This document shows, in pieces, positions 23,600-35,061 of a stretch of 64,000 bases of DNA. The notes beneath the pieces were generated by a model. That model was not told the DNA's origin, ran no database searches, and worked only from the letters and a program-made list of their open reading frames with translations. How positions within the stretch are numbered: the stretch's first letter is position 1; each line of letters opens with the position of its first letter. The position numbers were made by a program, and so were the translations under genes. This DNA comes from Reticulitermes lucifugus (lineage: Eukaryota; Arthropoda; Insecta; Blattodea; Rhinotermitidae), in NCBI GenBank assembly GCA_026260175.1, contig JAKCWW010000866.1, positions 22,018 to 86,017 on the forward strand. Direction: 5' to 3'.

Positions 23600-24227
23600 T
23601 CATTATACCAACAAATACACACACAACATATACAATGGTATAGTTTTCATAATTCCTCCAACATGTTTCGGTGTTACAGCACCATCCTCAGGGATTTAAT
23701 ATAACAATTACTCTAAACACCAGTTAAAATATACAAATTACATTCGTAATGATTGTACATAGCTTGCCTCAGCTAAGCTCTGCGTACAGGTTAATAGTTT
23801 ATGTGATCAATAACACATCAAAATTGTTGGTATTAATTACATTATCGGCTTCCAATGTAGTATAAAACCGCTGGATAAAAGGCCTATCTATATACGGAGA
23901 TAAATTTACTACGGCAAAATTAAGATAGCAGATTTTAACAAAACCTTTCATCCAGCGGTGTTATACTAGATTGTAAGACGATAATTTTATGTATACCAAC
24001 CATTTTGACGTATTATTGATCACATAAACCATTAACCTGCAGACAGAACTTAGCTGAGGCAAGCTATATACAATCATTACGAATGTAATTTGCATATTTT
24101 AACTGGTGTTTAGAGAACTTTCTATATTACCTCCCTCAGGATGGTGCTATAGCAACAATACTTGTCGGAGGACTTACAAAAACTATACGGCGGTATATCT
24201 TATGTGTGCATTTGTTGGTATAATAAT
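23600..24227. mobile_element. Inverted-repeat element with outward-facing hammerhead-like motifs
   Basis: Two arms of about 284 bp (23600-23882 and 23943-24227) are inverted copies around a 60-bp spacer. Both ends read inward as ATTATACCAACAAATRCAC. On the minus strand the left arm holds CTGAGGA at 23691-23685, a stem GGTG/CACC, GAAAC at 23669-23665 and GTT at 23662-23660. The flanking TCC and GGA can pair as stem I. The right arm holds the mirror copy on the plus strand (24135-24166), decayed in the core. No protein is encoded. The order of motifs resembles hammerhead ribozymes known from Penelope-like retroelements, but no Penelope reverse transcriptase is present, so the class is uncertain. 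Confidence 0.7.
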
Positions 24228-27200
24228 AAAAAAATATAAATTAGATTAGAATGCACGGAATAAAGAATTTCAAACCAACAAAATACGTTCAGTTTTCAAT
24301 CCTGTGCTCCTCAGTTGTTGAGCAATATTACACTAACGTCGTCTACAGTTCCCTGTTCACCCTGTAATAGCAATAAGGGATCCTTACTTAAAACGTCAAC
24401 AACGAGCAGTGTTAAATATTGCTACTTGCAAACTCGTCCACATTCATCACCACAACGCATACTTCCGTGCAGAGTATTCTTCTTTTACATTCAATCATGC
24501 CTATGCGTTTCTTCCTTCGTTTTTAGTTCTGTTCTTTCTTTACACTTCTTTCCTTATTCCACTATTACTTCATTTTTATTTGCATGTTTATATGTCCCAC
24601 TTTCGTGGCGTTTCTTGTCTCAGTTTCGTATCCAGACAATATATCTGACTTCCACTTTCGTTCTGACCTTCCCTTCTACATTATTTCATACTTATTTCAC
24701 ATTCATTATTTTCATTACATCTTTTCTTCCTTTCTAGTTAAATTTTCTTTAATTTTTTCTTCTGTCACAATTTTTCTTTCCCTCCATTTTTTTTGTAAAT
24801 TTCCTACGTATCAATCTGATTCATTCCATTCTTACACCTCATTTACCTGGGTTCCTTTTGTTTCTTGCCCTGTCTCTAAGTTCCATTCTGTTTTTAAATT
24901 CACTTTTGAGTACTTTCGTACAGCCAAATTCCTGAGTCTATAGTTTCGTGCAGAATCATTTCCTTTCCATTTCATTTAGTAGTGACTTCTTATTCCTCCC
25001 GCTTATTTTTCCTCCTTTTGCAACGCTGTTTACTCACTGTACTTTCAGTGTTTCCACGTCTGCATTTAATTCAGGTTTATTCTTTTAATACCGCTCCCAC
25101 TCACCCCTTACTCCGTCTCCTGTTCCTGTTAGTGCGACTATAAACTTTTTAATCGCTGATGAAACTCCCCAAGCATTCCAAATATCATCTAGTTCACCTA
25201 GAGTAACCCACAAACAGCACACATGCTCGTAAGAGGATAATACGAAGCCACGGAATATGAGGCTCTCACGCCGATAGTAAGCATGCGTGTCCTGTTTCAC
25301 GCTGCGTACCATTTCGACGTACGGACTGACAATGGTACTGATCGCTAACGTGCTTATTAATTAAAATATATGGAAATGTAACAAGCTAAAGACCATAATT
25401 TAATGCAGGGCCTCTCAAGTTTCACACAAAACATTCCTACATTAAAACACATTGCATTACATACATTCCCTTTGATCCGGATTCCAAATTGTGTGCAGGC
25501 CTCAGTGCAAAAGTTGTCGATGTCACACGCCATTCCCTGGATTCTCTTTTGTCATATTTGTGACGTGTTTTCATTAAGATGGGGCATTTGCAACACAAAG
25601 CTGGGTATTGCCGGTTATTGTGTTTTAATAATCCGTACTCCACTTCTCACAAAAGAATCCAATCCGATTCGATTCAAAAGGTTATTAGAAAACATGAAAG
25701 CGTAGGAAATTTGGTTCTTTGTCCACGGAGAGAACAGAATAAAAACTTAATTTAACATTTCAATGCCGGGTTTATTTACAGAAAGACTTTTAATGTTAGG
25801 ATAGCATGTTTCGATGGAAAAACAGGATTTTTATTTTTAAAAGCCACCTGAGTTAAGTGCAACTGTTGAGAGATGGCGGGAAAAGTTTCCTTCACTCATG
25901 TTCACAAACACCACATGTAATGCACAATAACCTGTGTATGGCTGCGGTAACTATGTATACCACCAGTATTAGCATTCGTAACTCGGCATGTTATCGTCAC
26001 CGGTTTTGTTTGCTTCTGCAAATAAAGCAGATTTTACTGAACACCAAAAACAGCCCTCATATTTTAACGATGACTCGACGTCTTCTCAGACATAACAACC
26101 GAAAGGCAACATATTATTTACAAGCGTCTTGGCGTTTAAAGCTTGAAGACTGGTTCGTATAAGCGCAAAACACTATGCAAAGCGTAGCAAATGTTGAAGA
26201 AATGTCAGCTATCCATGTGGTCGACTGCTAATCGCAAAAATGCCCTTATTATTATTGGCATTATTGTCTTCGTTGTTGTCATTATTATTGTTTCTCTTAT
26301 TCTGGCGCTTGAGAAACAAGGTCGTCGTTGAGGTGAGTCGATTTTGCTAACTGCAATCTCTACCGCGGCAGCACATCCAATCTCGTAAAGCACTGCCAAA
26401 ATGCGTGGATGGTGAACGCATTAACTTGTTGCAAAAGCATGTGACATGCAGTTGGACTAAACATATTTAACGGGGTTTAATAAGTGTCTTTATCACGTTG
26501 AAAACAATTCGTCAGAGCGTCTTCAATTATTACAATCAGTATAAACGTCTCAAATACGTTTCTCAGCTGACACACATACCTTTAGTGCGTGGGCTCGTGC
26601 GTATGCCGAACGTGCTAACGGAGCGTCCGTTTATCAATTGTATTTAGACTGTGAATGTTATGCAGCAGTTCGGTCAAAACATCTTGCTGATATCTAGCAT
26701 ATTCCTGGATCGAATCTCGGAAACACCACACAAGGAGAAGTGACAAGCTGAAAACAACGCACTTTTTGCAGTCACACTAATAAAACTTCGCTGTGTCGAG
26801 GGTCGGTATGACTAGGATTTTCAGTGAAAGGAACAGGCAGCAAGTGACAAGCACTTGCTAGGAAAAGAGGGAACTCATTTCACAGCGTCGACAACTTCAT
26901 CCTGTAGGCCTGTGTTATATGTCTCATTACTGTCACTGCAATATCAAAATGAGTACAGTCTATTTGCTCACAAGCACAGCACCGACAGCGCTTTCAATGG
27001 CATATACCAACATCTATATTAAAACATGTCAGCGCCGTACATGTCCTTTACTTCTCGAAGAAAGTACCAGAATGCGAGTGAGTTTTTAACCAAGTTACAC
27101 GAAACCGGCCGATCAGCTAATTCCTACGATACTAGGCATCCCTTGTAAAATTCATAGTTAATTACATCTTTCAGAAGTCCCTTGCCATCAAGGAAGCCAA

Positions 27201-27650
27201 ATTTTCCGTCACCCTTCCCATAAAATCCATCCGTTCGACCGTATTTTATGTCAGTTAAATCCAGTCTACATCCTCGCGCCCTATTTTTCTAATATACAAT
27301 TTAGTATTATTCTCCCATATATACACAGCTCTCTGAAGCGATGAAAATCTTCAATGCATATCTAATTACCCACTCTGTGCAATGGAAGAGAAAACGGTCT
27401 TGTTCCGTACGATCTTCACTGCTACTGCAAAATATTTCCTTAATATCTTAAGGGAGAGCTGCAATCCATGCGCTATGCGCCGTGACCGGTCGGCAACTTC
27501 TCTGACTGTGATGTTCAGCAGGTCAGCCTAAAACAGTGCTGCCGCAATAACAGCATACGAAGTCGCCTTCAGAGCTTGTCAATTATACAAGAGTGAAAGA
27601 AAACAAAAACTATTCTAACCGAAGTACTAACGAAATAAGTAGGCATCTAT
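24228..27650. other. No gene; pyrimidine-rich tract 24480-25090
   Basis: The plus strand is strongly T+C biased over about 600 bp, producing F/S/L-rich open frames (up to 140 codons) that I regard as composition artefacts. The rest is ordinary AT-rich DNA with nothing recognisable. Confidence 0.5.
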
Positions 27651-27955
27651 GGAAATAACAATTTTTTTTCTTCAATGGCTCGACAGCCCCTTGGGGGCCT
27701 AGGCCGCCTCATTTTTTTAGGCTTCACGATCACNNNNNNNNNNNNNNNNNNNNNNNNNNNNNNNNNNNNNNNNNNNNNNNNNNNNNNNNNNNNNNNNNNN
27801 NNNNNNNNNNNNNNNNNNNNNNNNNNNNNNNNNNNNNNNNNNNNNNNNNNNNNNNNNNNNNNNNNNNNNNNNNNNNNNNNNNATCCTAGTAAGCGAGCAG
27901 CCGCAGACCCACGCCTTAGACCGCACGGCCACTGGGATCGGCAGGAAATAACAAT
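27651..27955 (-). mobile_element. SINE family B with perfect 12-bp TSD, interrupted by assembly gap
   Basis: GGAAATAACAAT occurs at 27651-27662 and 27944-27955, a perfect target-site duplication around 27663-27943. On the minus strand the element starts GCCGATCCCAGTGGCCGTGC and runs through GGGTCTGCGGCTGCTCGC up to the gap. After the gap it ends GTGATCGTGAAGCC, GGCCTAGGCCCCCAAGGGG, GGCTCGTCGAGCC-like sequence and poly(A). The same blocks occur in order in the intact copy at 57641-57900. The B box lies inside the gap. Confidence 0.85.
27734..27882. other. Assembly gap (149 N)
   Basis: A run of 149 N lies wholly inside the SINE. The copy at 57641-57900 predicts about 133 bp between the same flanking blocks, so the gap length is close to the expected missing sequence. 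Confidence 0.99.
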
Positions 27956-28070
27956 ATAACCAACAAAAATATTAATTAATTAAACAACAAACTAACTCCC
28001 TTGCAGTACAACCTCAAGGTGTAACAGTTTTATGCGCTCCTTACGAAGTAAAAAAAAATGTCCTTCCCTG

Positions 28071-28600
28071 AAGACCACGTCCGTCCGTCCGTCTGTAACT
28101 CAGTATCAGCAACTAAACCGTTTGTCGAATTTTCATTAAATTCAGTATAGGAGTTCTCTACAAAACTCGTCGAGCATGCGTCACTTTCATTAAAATCGGT
28201 TCAATTACAGTCACATTTCACACAAGTTCGTAAATAATTTCCACGCGTACTTTCCATATTTCTTCAATAATCTGTGTAAAACTCGGCATGAGAGATCTTC
28301 ACAACTTGCCGCTGAGCAAATGTGAAAAAAAAAATCGGTTCAAGAAAAGCAGACAACAATTTATTGAGTGACTGTGAGTTTCGAAGAAATCGGCCAGGTA
28401 AAAGTCATACTTTACGCAAGGAACATAAATAAATTTCTATCTGTATTTTCCACATTTGTTATCCCATTTGGGTGAAATTCGGTACAAAGATCTGGGTATA
28501 ATTCTATCGAGTATTTGCTGGTTTCGTAAAAATTGGAGCAAGGATGGTTGTGCTTCTCTTACGAGAGCAAGTGAAATTACATTTCCTCATTTATCTGAAA
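28071..28600. repeat. Diverged dispersed repeat with internal subunits
   Basis: Opens with CGTCCGTCCGTCCGTCTGT, then two to three diverged subunits (period roughly 140-200 bp). Each contains TTTCCA.ATTT, (A/G)TGTAAAATTCGGTA-like words and ends AAAATCGGTTCAA or a near match (28190, 28335, 28535). Related words occur at 23.3, 31.5 and 47.6 kb. The class is unknown. Confidence 0.45.
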
Positions 28601-29723
28601 AGGTATGACACTTGAAAGTAAGTAATACGTTCGTAAAGCCTGTGCACTACGTCATGGAGTATACCATTTGAAATCTTCTCGATTCTACAAAACAGCTTTA
28701 AAAGGCAAAACCTAATCTCAAGGTGAAGGTATTGTTATCAAAGCCAATAGCTGCACAGGCTGATCTTACGATTTCAACTGGACCTTACCCACTGCAAGAT
28801 GAATCTAGTTCACCCTTAAGGTACCCTACCTCGTAACAGCATTTTCTCTTCAGTGCCTAGATTTCCAGATTAACTTTTCATATCAGGATTCTTTTATCAA
28901 AATTTCGTAAGTTTTACTCATTTCCCTCGGAGGTACTCCATTTCTTGCCAATCTCGTCCAACTTAATTTAATCACAATTACATAAAGATTATAAATTATT
29001 AATATCCAGTTTGCATAACTATTTCATAGCGATTTTTATAATTGATATAAAAATATGTTCAACCCCATAAAACGAGGTTACCATAAGGAACCAGGAAATT
29101 AGGACAAAGTATCCAATCAACTGGATAGTAAATAGAAATCCAATACGCCGATATTTAATATCCATTTCACGTACTTTCAGTGTCCATTAAACGCTTCTGG
29201 TTGGCCTGACTTAGTAGTTAAAATTTTATTTTAATTTTGTTCTGTAATGAATTCTAAATTGCTTCAAATTGAAATCCCAACGACATGGCATGCATGTTGC
29301 CATATCAACCACGGAATTGCTGCATGCTGAATAAACAAGAGAATCGGTCACATTTACCAGCGATATTTACAGGCAAACTCTGTACACACATTTTCCGTTA
29401 ATGTACATATATGTATTTTTCATACTGTCAGAAAAAAAATGGCAACTGCACAGTGACAAACATTATCTCTTGAAAGGTAAGTGGCCAAGTATACACACTT
29501 AAATGATCTATCGTTTCAAGACAGAATATGCCCCCCAGATTTCGCGCAAAATTTTTTGAGTCTTACGGTAAACAGCAATTGTTTATGTAAGAACCAACGG
29601 GTATTTGTAGCGGAAATGTGGTGTTTTCTGATTGGTAACAAACTAATTAAGTCAGCCAACTTGTAGATAAATTAAAAGCTTAAAAAGGGCAAAACCTAAA
29701 CTGACGCTATATACGACACACGC
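28601..29723. other. No gene seen
   Basis: AT-rich sequence with no recognisable feature. Confidence 0.5.
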
Positions 29724-29985
29724 CAGTTAGCTACATGGAGCAGAGTCCTTCTTGAGAAGCCAACAAGAGGTCTACGGTTACTCAAAAAAATCCCTCGAAT
29801 TTTATGGTATCCGGAGGTTCATTATCGTGCTTACAAGATACCGCCACTTGTCTGTATCCTTAGCCTGGTGAGCCAAGTCCATGTTCTCTCATCGTATTTT
29901 ATTGGGAACTATTTTAATATTATCCTACCACCTACCCCAACTTCGCCCATCGCTCTCTCAAAGAATCCGTCCGTCAACGAGGTCC
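29724..29985 (-). mobile_element. LINE family 1, 3' fragment
   Basis: Minus-strand copy. The plus strand shows CTACATGGAGCAGAGTCC, CTTCTTGAGAAGCC, the GAATTTTATGG 3' UTR block, GGTTCATTATCGTGCTTACA and ATTTTAATATTATCCTACCA in the order expected for a reversed family 1 end. It is diverged, with no long frame left. Confidence 0.75.
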
Positions 29986-30155
29986 TGGGCAGCATTTCGC
30001 AACACGACGCCTTTCTACAGTGAGTTGTTAGCCTCTAGCTCAACCCACAAGCTGGAGGGCCATCCGCTGTGGACTGTCCGCAGGTGCGCGCTCTACTCAA
30101 TCCACAGTGTACGGACGCCCTATACTGTGGTGACAGAGACCCACTTAAAATGGGA
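29986..30155 (+). repeat. Unidentified dispersed repeat remnant
   Basis: One plus-strand frame reads LLASSSTHKLEGHPLWTVRR. I remember similar conceptual peptides (LASSSTPKLEDHPLSAVRD type) as recurrent in cockroach and termite gene sets, where they mark an interspersed repeat. That link is from memory only. No SINE boxes or TSDs are seen. Confidence 0.4.
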
Positions 30156-30275
30156 CTTTATATAAACCTGCTTAAATTAATTTCAATTATCAATTATTTA
30201 TAAAGAGGCTACTGTGTCTGCATATTTACATAATATTTACAACAGTCTACAACATGTAACCTTCGTTAATTGTCT

Positions 30276-30535
30276 GCACGTCCAGTCTCTCTCTCTCTCT
30301 CTTAACCTTCTACCTACGCAGTGTAGGTGTAGAGGGTTATTGATGCACCTGATCGCACTCAATGATACACACAAACACACTCGGTAGGACTCCTCTGGAC
30401 GAGGGATCAGCCCGTCGCACTGACATCTACCTGGCAAAAAATAACACTCAAAAGAGACAGAGAGCCATGCCCCCGGCGGGATTCAAATCCTCAATCCCAA
30501 AAATCGAGCGACCACCGGGATCGGCCACGTCAAGT
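30276..30535 (-). mobile_element. SINE family B, deleted copy with (CT)n
   Basis: The plus strand carries GGTAGGACTCCTCTGGACGA, GGATCAGCCCGTCGC, AAGAGACAGAGAGCCATGCC, CCCGGCGGGATTCAAATCC (B box) and ACCACCGGGATCGGCC. These match the reverse complement of the 57641-57900 copy. About 25 bp of the tRNA-like head are missing next to the B box, and a (CT)n run (30284-30302) lies at the other side. Confidence 0.75.
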
Positions 30536-31440
30536 TTGTGAGACAACTATGAAACTTATAGATTAGATTCGTTACTAGAAGCGCACACAAATTAAAAGTT
30601 GGTCTGCAAAACGTATTTTCGGCTCGTAACGTTTCAATACATCCCTTAATTTACAAGCAGATACGAGCACATTCGACCTTAACAACTTTCCCATAAACAA
30701 GACAACTTACAACGAAACAGGTAAACCATACAATACAGATTACATTAAACATAAAATTTTGTTCAAAAATATTTCGACGCTGTAAATGCTCAACAATTTA
30801 AAAAATGTATCGTTTTCACTGCGATATTTTCTTCCTTCAGCGCCACAAAATGTGACAGTTTCACAAACATGTTACAAGTATGAAACTAGTCAGGTCAGTC
30901 ACGTTTAACTTCTGTCATGCAAGGCGCCTCAAAAGACAGACCCTTACGCCCCCTTGGTTGCGACAAAACTGCACAAACTGTTCAGCAGGATGGAACAGGC
31001 TGCAATTTACACAAAGCAATAACCGCCCTCAGCAAACAAATATTCATACACATCACCGCTCCATGCATGGCTCAGAATGTTGTTATGAGAAGGCAGACCG
31101 TGGAAATGAGCTTCTTCGTTGACAATCACAAAATCAGCTTCTCCTTCTTTTTATGTACGATTATACAATATCGTCTGATATTACATCCATATATGTTTAT
31201 TTTACCTGGATTTACTCCACAGTACAGTGGAGATTACAGTGGGTATCGTCTCCTTTAACCCCTTGCAAACTTACATCAAATTAAACTGTACACAGCAAGA
31301 TAGGCAATATATGTATAACGTAACACTGTGGCGTGTTCGCGTAACTACTATTGCCATGGAAACGCAACAATGAGTAATCTACTTATTGCTGAGCTACACG
31401 TCACTGTCAACAATATAAAAATAGTGAGTGTTACACAACA
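30536..31440. other. No gene seen
   Basis: Open frames at 30880-31258 (80 and 113 codons, overlapping) lack recognisable features. Confidence 0.5.
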
Positions 31441-31640
31441 ATGATTTTATGGCGAATCTGTATTGCCGGCAACAATAAAACAGACGATACGTTAAGAAAA
31501 TTTGGATTTTCTCGGCAGATTTTCATGAAGTTGCCCAATGTTAAATTTCAAGGAGATCCGTCCAGTTGGATTCGCGCTCACACATGCACGGACGGACATG
31601 ATGAAGTTAGTAGGTGCTTTTCGCGACTATCTGAAAGCTC
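31441..31640. repeat. Possible relative of the 23.3/28.1-kb repeat
   Basis: GATTTTCATGAAGTTGCCCA and ATTCGCGCTCACACATGCACG with CGGACGGACATG resemble the dispersed repeat at 23.3 and 28.1 kb in motif order, but divergence is high. Confidence 0.3.
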
Positions 31641-32289
31641 CTAAAAATTCAGAAAAGACCCGTTATAGGAAGAGCATAAACACAAGGGTGGCAATGCAAG
31701 GCTGCACAGTGTTACAGTATAAAATACACATGTTTATCACTTTGATAAGGTTAACGTTCATGAAGTCGGCATTTCACCCACAGTGTCGATATGCGTTTCG
31801 TAGTATTGTCACGGTAAACAGCAGATATTTCCCCCTAAACATTAACGGTCTGATCTTTGTAACGGAGTTGCGTTGTGATTTGTTGAAAACACGCACCGAA
31901 ATTCTGAATATTAAGGTGTTAAGCTGAAATATTTTCCTACTTCTCCTACAGATTTTGCATATTCTAACTAGAAACAGAAGAAAAGAGACTCCATGCAAAT
32001 CTGAAACAATGGAAGGTGATGAAACTTGACACAGAAGAAACGGGGGTGAAAACGGGAGATGTCGTCAAAAGGAGGATGAAACTTAAGGGTGGCGAGAGTG
32101 TTATATGAACGGAAACACTAGCAGAGGTACAAGAAGACCAGAAATCGGAGGAAGGGTAGTGGGAAGATGCAGGCAGTGGGAACAAGATGCAGTCAGACTC
32201 GAGAGGAAAACATCGTCAGTTGCGCAGGCTCGAGAAAAAATGTTCACAACATCCGCGAATATGATGAATAATTACGACGAAAAGTACGA
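31641..32289. other. No gene seen
   Basis: A 129-codon plus-strand frame at 31538-31927 has no recognisable domain. Confidence 0.5.
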
Positions 32290-32580
32290 ACACCAAGTCC
32301 TGGGCTAAGTAACTAAGTACCAAATAACAAACGGACTTAGTAAATACCTCAATAATCAACTGTAAATGACTAGGTAAGAAAGAAGGTAACTGACAAACTA
32401 AATAACTAGTGAATAGGCAATCGACTAGACGTGTACCGCAGGAGAATAAATTCTAGGAAAATTAATAAAGAAAGGGCCAAACAAATAAATTCCTGAATAA
32501 CCAAGTAACTAATTAATCAACTAAGAAACGTACTAGGTAACACACTGAATACATACTGAAGAAAATAAGTAACAGGAACG
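32290..32580. repeat. Decayed tetranucleotide array (AACTA-like)
   Basis: Repeated TAAGTAACTAAG, CTAGGTAAG, AACTAAATAACTAG and AACTAATTAATCAACTAAG words over about 290 bp, consistent with a mutated TAAC-type array. Confidence 0.5.
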
Positions 32581-34216
32581 TAATTAGCTGTTTATCTCCA
32601 TGTAGCAGGGATTTCTTTGAGCAGCTGTGCCAAGAACAGCCTGTTAGAAATCATGTTCATTGACTCTCTGACAAAAGTCTATTATATGACCTAATCCTGA
32701 GCTACTACAATGTCGTTGGTAAGTGAAATCTCATCACATCCAACTAAACCCAATCCAGACACATTAAAAATGGAGGCGGTGCGTTTCTACGAAACGTCAG
32801 AACATTTAACCATTGCGGGGTGCAGAAACCCAGATGAAAACTATCATCTAACCATTTTATCGATCCATTATTATATATCGCAGCCCTAGAGGGATACTTG
32901 AAATGCGACTTCACTGAACGTGTTAACTTTTGTGGCAACGTTCGAGACTGTAATACCGACTGAAGCGTAAGTGCTTCTCACGTAGACCGGCCCAATTCAA
33001 ATTAGGTTCAACACGAAATAATATTTTTATGATTCCTTTTTTGTCCTTTTGGTCCATAACAGTAAATGTGATCCTATTTGGTATGCCTTATTGCAATCGT
33101 TAAAGCGAGAACTTTCACATAAAATCCACATTTATCTTATTTAACTTAAATTTTAACCCGTCATTCTATGTGGCAGGAACCCTGTGGCTCGACCCCAACC
33201 CTCGGACCGATTCTGATTACGGTTGGCACCGCAAATCTCACAAACATCCCAAAACTACTACCCAATTTCAAACTCGTATCTTTATTCTCTGGTGACTTAT
33301 GGCTGACGCATACAGACACTTCTATTATACAGACGCATGCTGCATCTGCATTAACACTTCGACACTAAGCGTACACTACATTTATTTTTACGCTGGGCCC
33401 ACAAATGTCTTAAACCGCCCCTGACTAAAGGAAATGTTCAAACAGATCCGTCGTTTGAACACTTCCGACATAGAAACAGTGGGTTGTATAGCTGTGCAGG
33501 CTACGCCTATTGTTAGAGAGTGATCGTTATGGGGAGAGAGGGCAATACTCGCTTCATTGTCGCTCGCGGCCCGACAAAGCTAAATTATTCCTCAGGCATC
33601 GCATCTATTATTCACGAAGCGGGGCACCAGACCTTAAAACAGCAGTGCTGTTGTCATACAAATTAATGATCAATTACTCAGGCACGCAGCCAAGCGCCAG
33701 GCGCAGCACTGCAGCTGAGCGTCGTGCCTCAGTGCATGATAAGCCTAACTTTCATATCATATCCACTCAAGTGTACGTATAATGAGCTTATTCCTGGTAG
33801 TCAAATGGGTTAATGGTTGGGGACCGCCAAGTGTTCCGAATAAACGGAAAGCAGTTTAAATTTCCCCACAGTGACCTTGATTTCAAAAAATATTCAAGCC
33901 AGAAGGAAAAATGTTTTAAGGAAAAAAGAAATGTAAAAATATGAAATACCGCTGCAAAAAAAATCGGAGTCTAAAATAATGGTTACCAAAATTTGTGTTC
34001 AAAATTTGTATCTGATTTCTTTTATACTCAAGAAAAAAATGTTTCTCATAATACGTAATATTCGGGCTTTAAAACGTTCGGTAAAACGTCACTATATACT
34101 CGTTCTTAAATTTTCTGTGTACCATGGTTATTCTTATGCAAACTTGAAACAATTTAAATACTTGGTTTAGGAACTACTCCATACAAAGACAGTGGAATTT
34201 TAAAAATTACGGACTG
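32581..34216. other. No gene; possible lone hAT-type end near 33400-33425
   Basis: Read on the minus strand, CAGGGGCGGTTTAAG followed by GGGCCCAGCG resembles a hAT terminal inverted repeat, but no partner end or 8-bp duplication was found. Confidence 0.3.
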
Positions 34217-34545
34217 GAGGGCTTCAAACAGTTTCCTTGGTTTTCTAATACCTTTCACGATAAAAACAAAATTATAAAAATTAAAAATTTTGATCTTCGA
34301 TCTTTTGGGATTTACGCAGCGTTTATTGATAGCTTCTTAGGGACGTTTCGGGACAACGTACCGGCTTCATCTTCAAGGGTCAAGCAGTCAAATAAGAATG
34401 ATTCTTATTTGAGTGTTTGACCCTTGAAGATCGGACCGACAGGTTGTCCCGAAACGTCGGTAACTAACTACCAATCAACGCTGCGTAACATCCCAGAAGA
34501 CCGAAGATCTCATTTAAACCGCGGAGGATGCTTGAAGTCAAACAA
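34217..34545. mobile_element. Inverted-repeat element with hammerhead-like motifs (TTGAAGA type)
   Basis: The core inverted repeat spans 34292-34509, with its centre at AATAAGAATGATTCTTATT (34391-34409). Each arm reads outward as GACCCTTGAAGAT, a stem region, TTGTCCCGAAACGTC, CTGCGTAA-like sequence, TCCC, GAAGATC. The right arm has CTTGAAGA at 34423-34430, GAAAC at 34451-34455 and GTC at 34456-34458; the left arm has the mirror at 34377-34342 on the minus strand. Outer sequence (CTTGAAG or CTTCAA) can be traced to about 34545 and 34217. Right-half copies lie at 40985-41110 and 53985-54125. The core has one extra U compared with a standard hammerhead. No protein is encoded. Confidence 0.65.
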
Positions 34546-34752
34546 TAATTTATTTTGGAAAATAATAGTGAGAGAATGATTGCAGTTTCAACACGTTTCG
34601 CACACAGCGCTTAAAACTGAGTTACAAAACCTCATGTATGTCACATCAGAAGAGAGAGGACGGCAAACTGCAAAAATTATTGTTACTAAAGAGGCAGAGT
34701 TTAGTTTGCTACGACTCTTTCATTCCTGTATTATAAATACGCAGAATTCTTT

Positions 34753-35061
34753 ACATTTATAATAAGGGAAAAAGGTAAAGTTGTCTCTGCACACGCCAGG
34801 CATACAGAGGGAGGAGTCGTATACCTCCACTCATCCTAAACCTCGGCGCTAGATAGAGTCGAGTGGTCAATATCAAGCCCCGGCCGCTTCAAACCCGGGG
34901 AAGAACCCCGGTACCCATTGAATAAGGCCTCAGAGCCCGTCAGGATGTTTTGGATGAGAGATAAACCTTTTGCCCCTACTGGGATTCGAACCCCGGATCG
35001 TCCAGCACGAAGCCTAGTGGATATACTGACTACGCTATCCCGGCTCCCTACATATATTATA
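34753..35061 (-). mobile_element. tRNA-derived SINE, family A, with imperfect TSD
   Basis: The body at about 34768-35047 shares the family A blocks (plus strand AAAAAGGTAAAG tail, CCCCGGCCGCTTCAAACCCG, B box GGGATTCGAACCCCGG and GACTACGCTATCCCGGC head). Flanks TACATTTATAATA (34753-34765) and TACATATATTATA (35049-35061) match at 11 of 13 positions and are probably the aged target-site duplication. Confidence 0.85.

Noticed and set aside
24315-24943. F/S/L-rich overlapping open frames resembling membrane proteins
   Set aside because: The hydrophobicity is a by-product of the T+C-rich tract; several frames are open at once.
29470-29485. Plus-strand AAG|GTAAGTGG donor-like site (similar ones near 1622 and 57432)
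   Set aside because: Frequency matches chance and no exon is visible upstream.
33400-33433. Lone hAT-like terminal repeat (CAGGGGCGG on the minus strand)
   Set aside because: No partner end or 8-bp target duplication was found.
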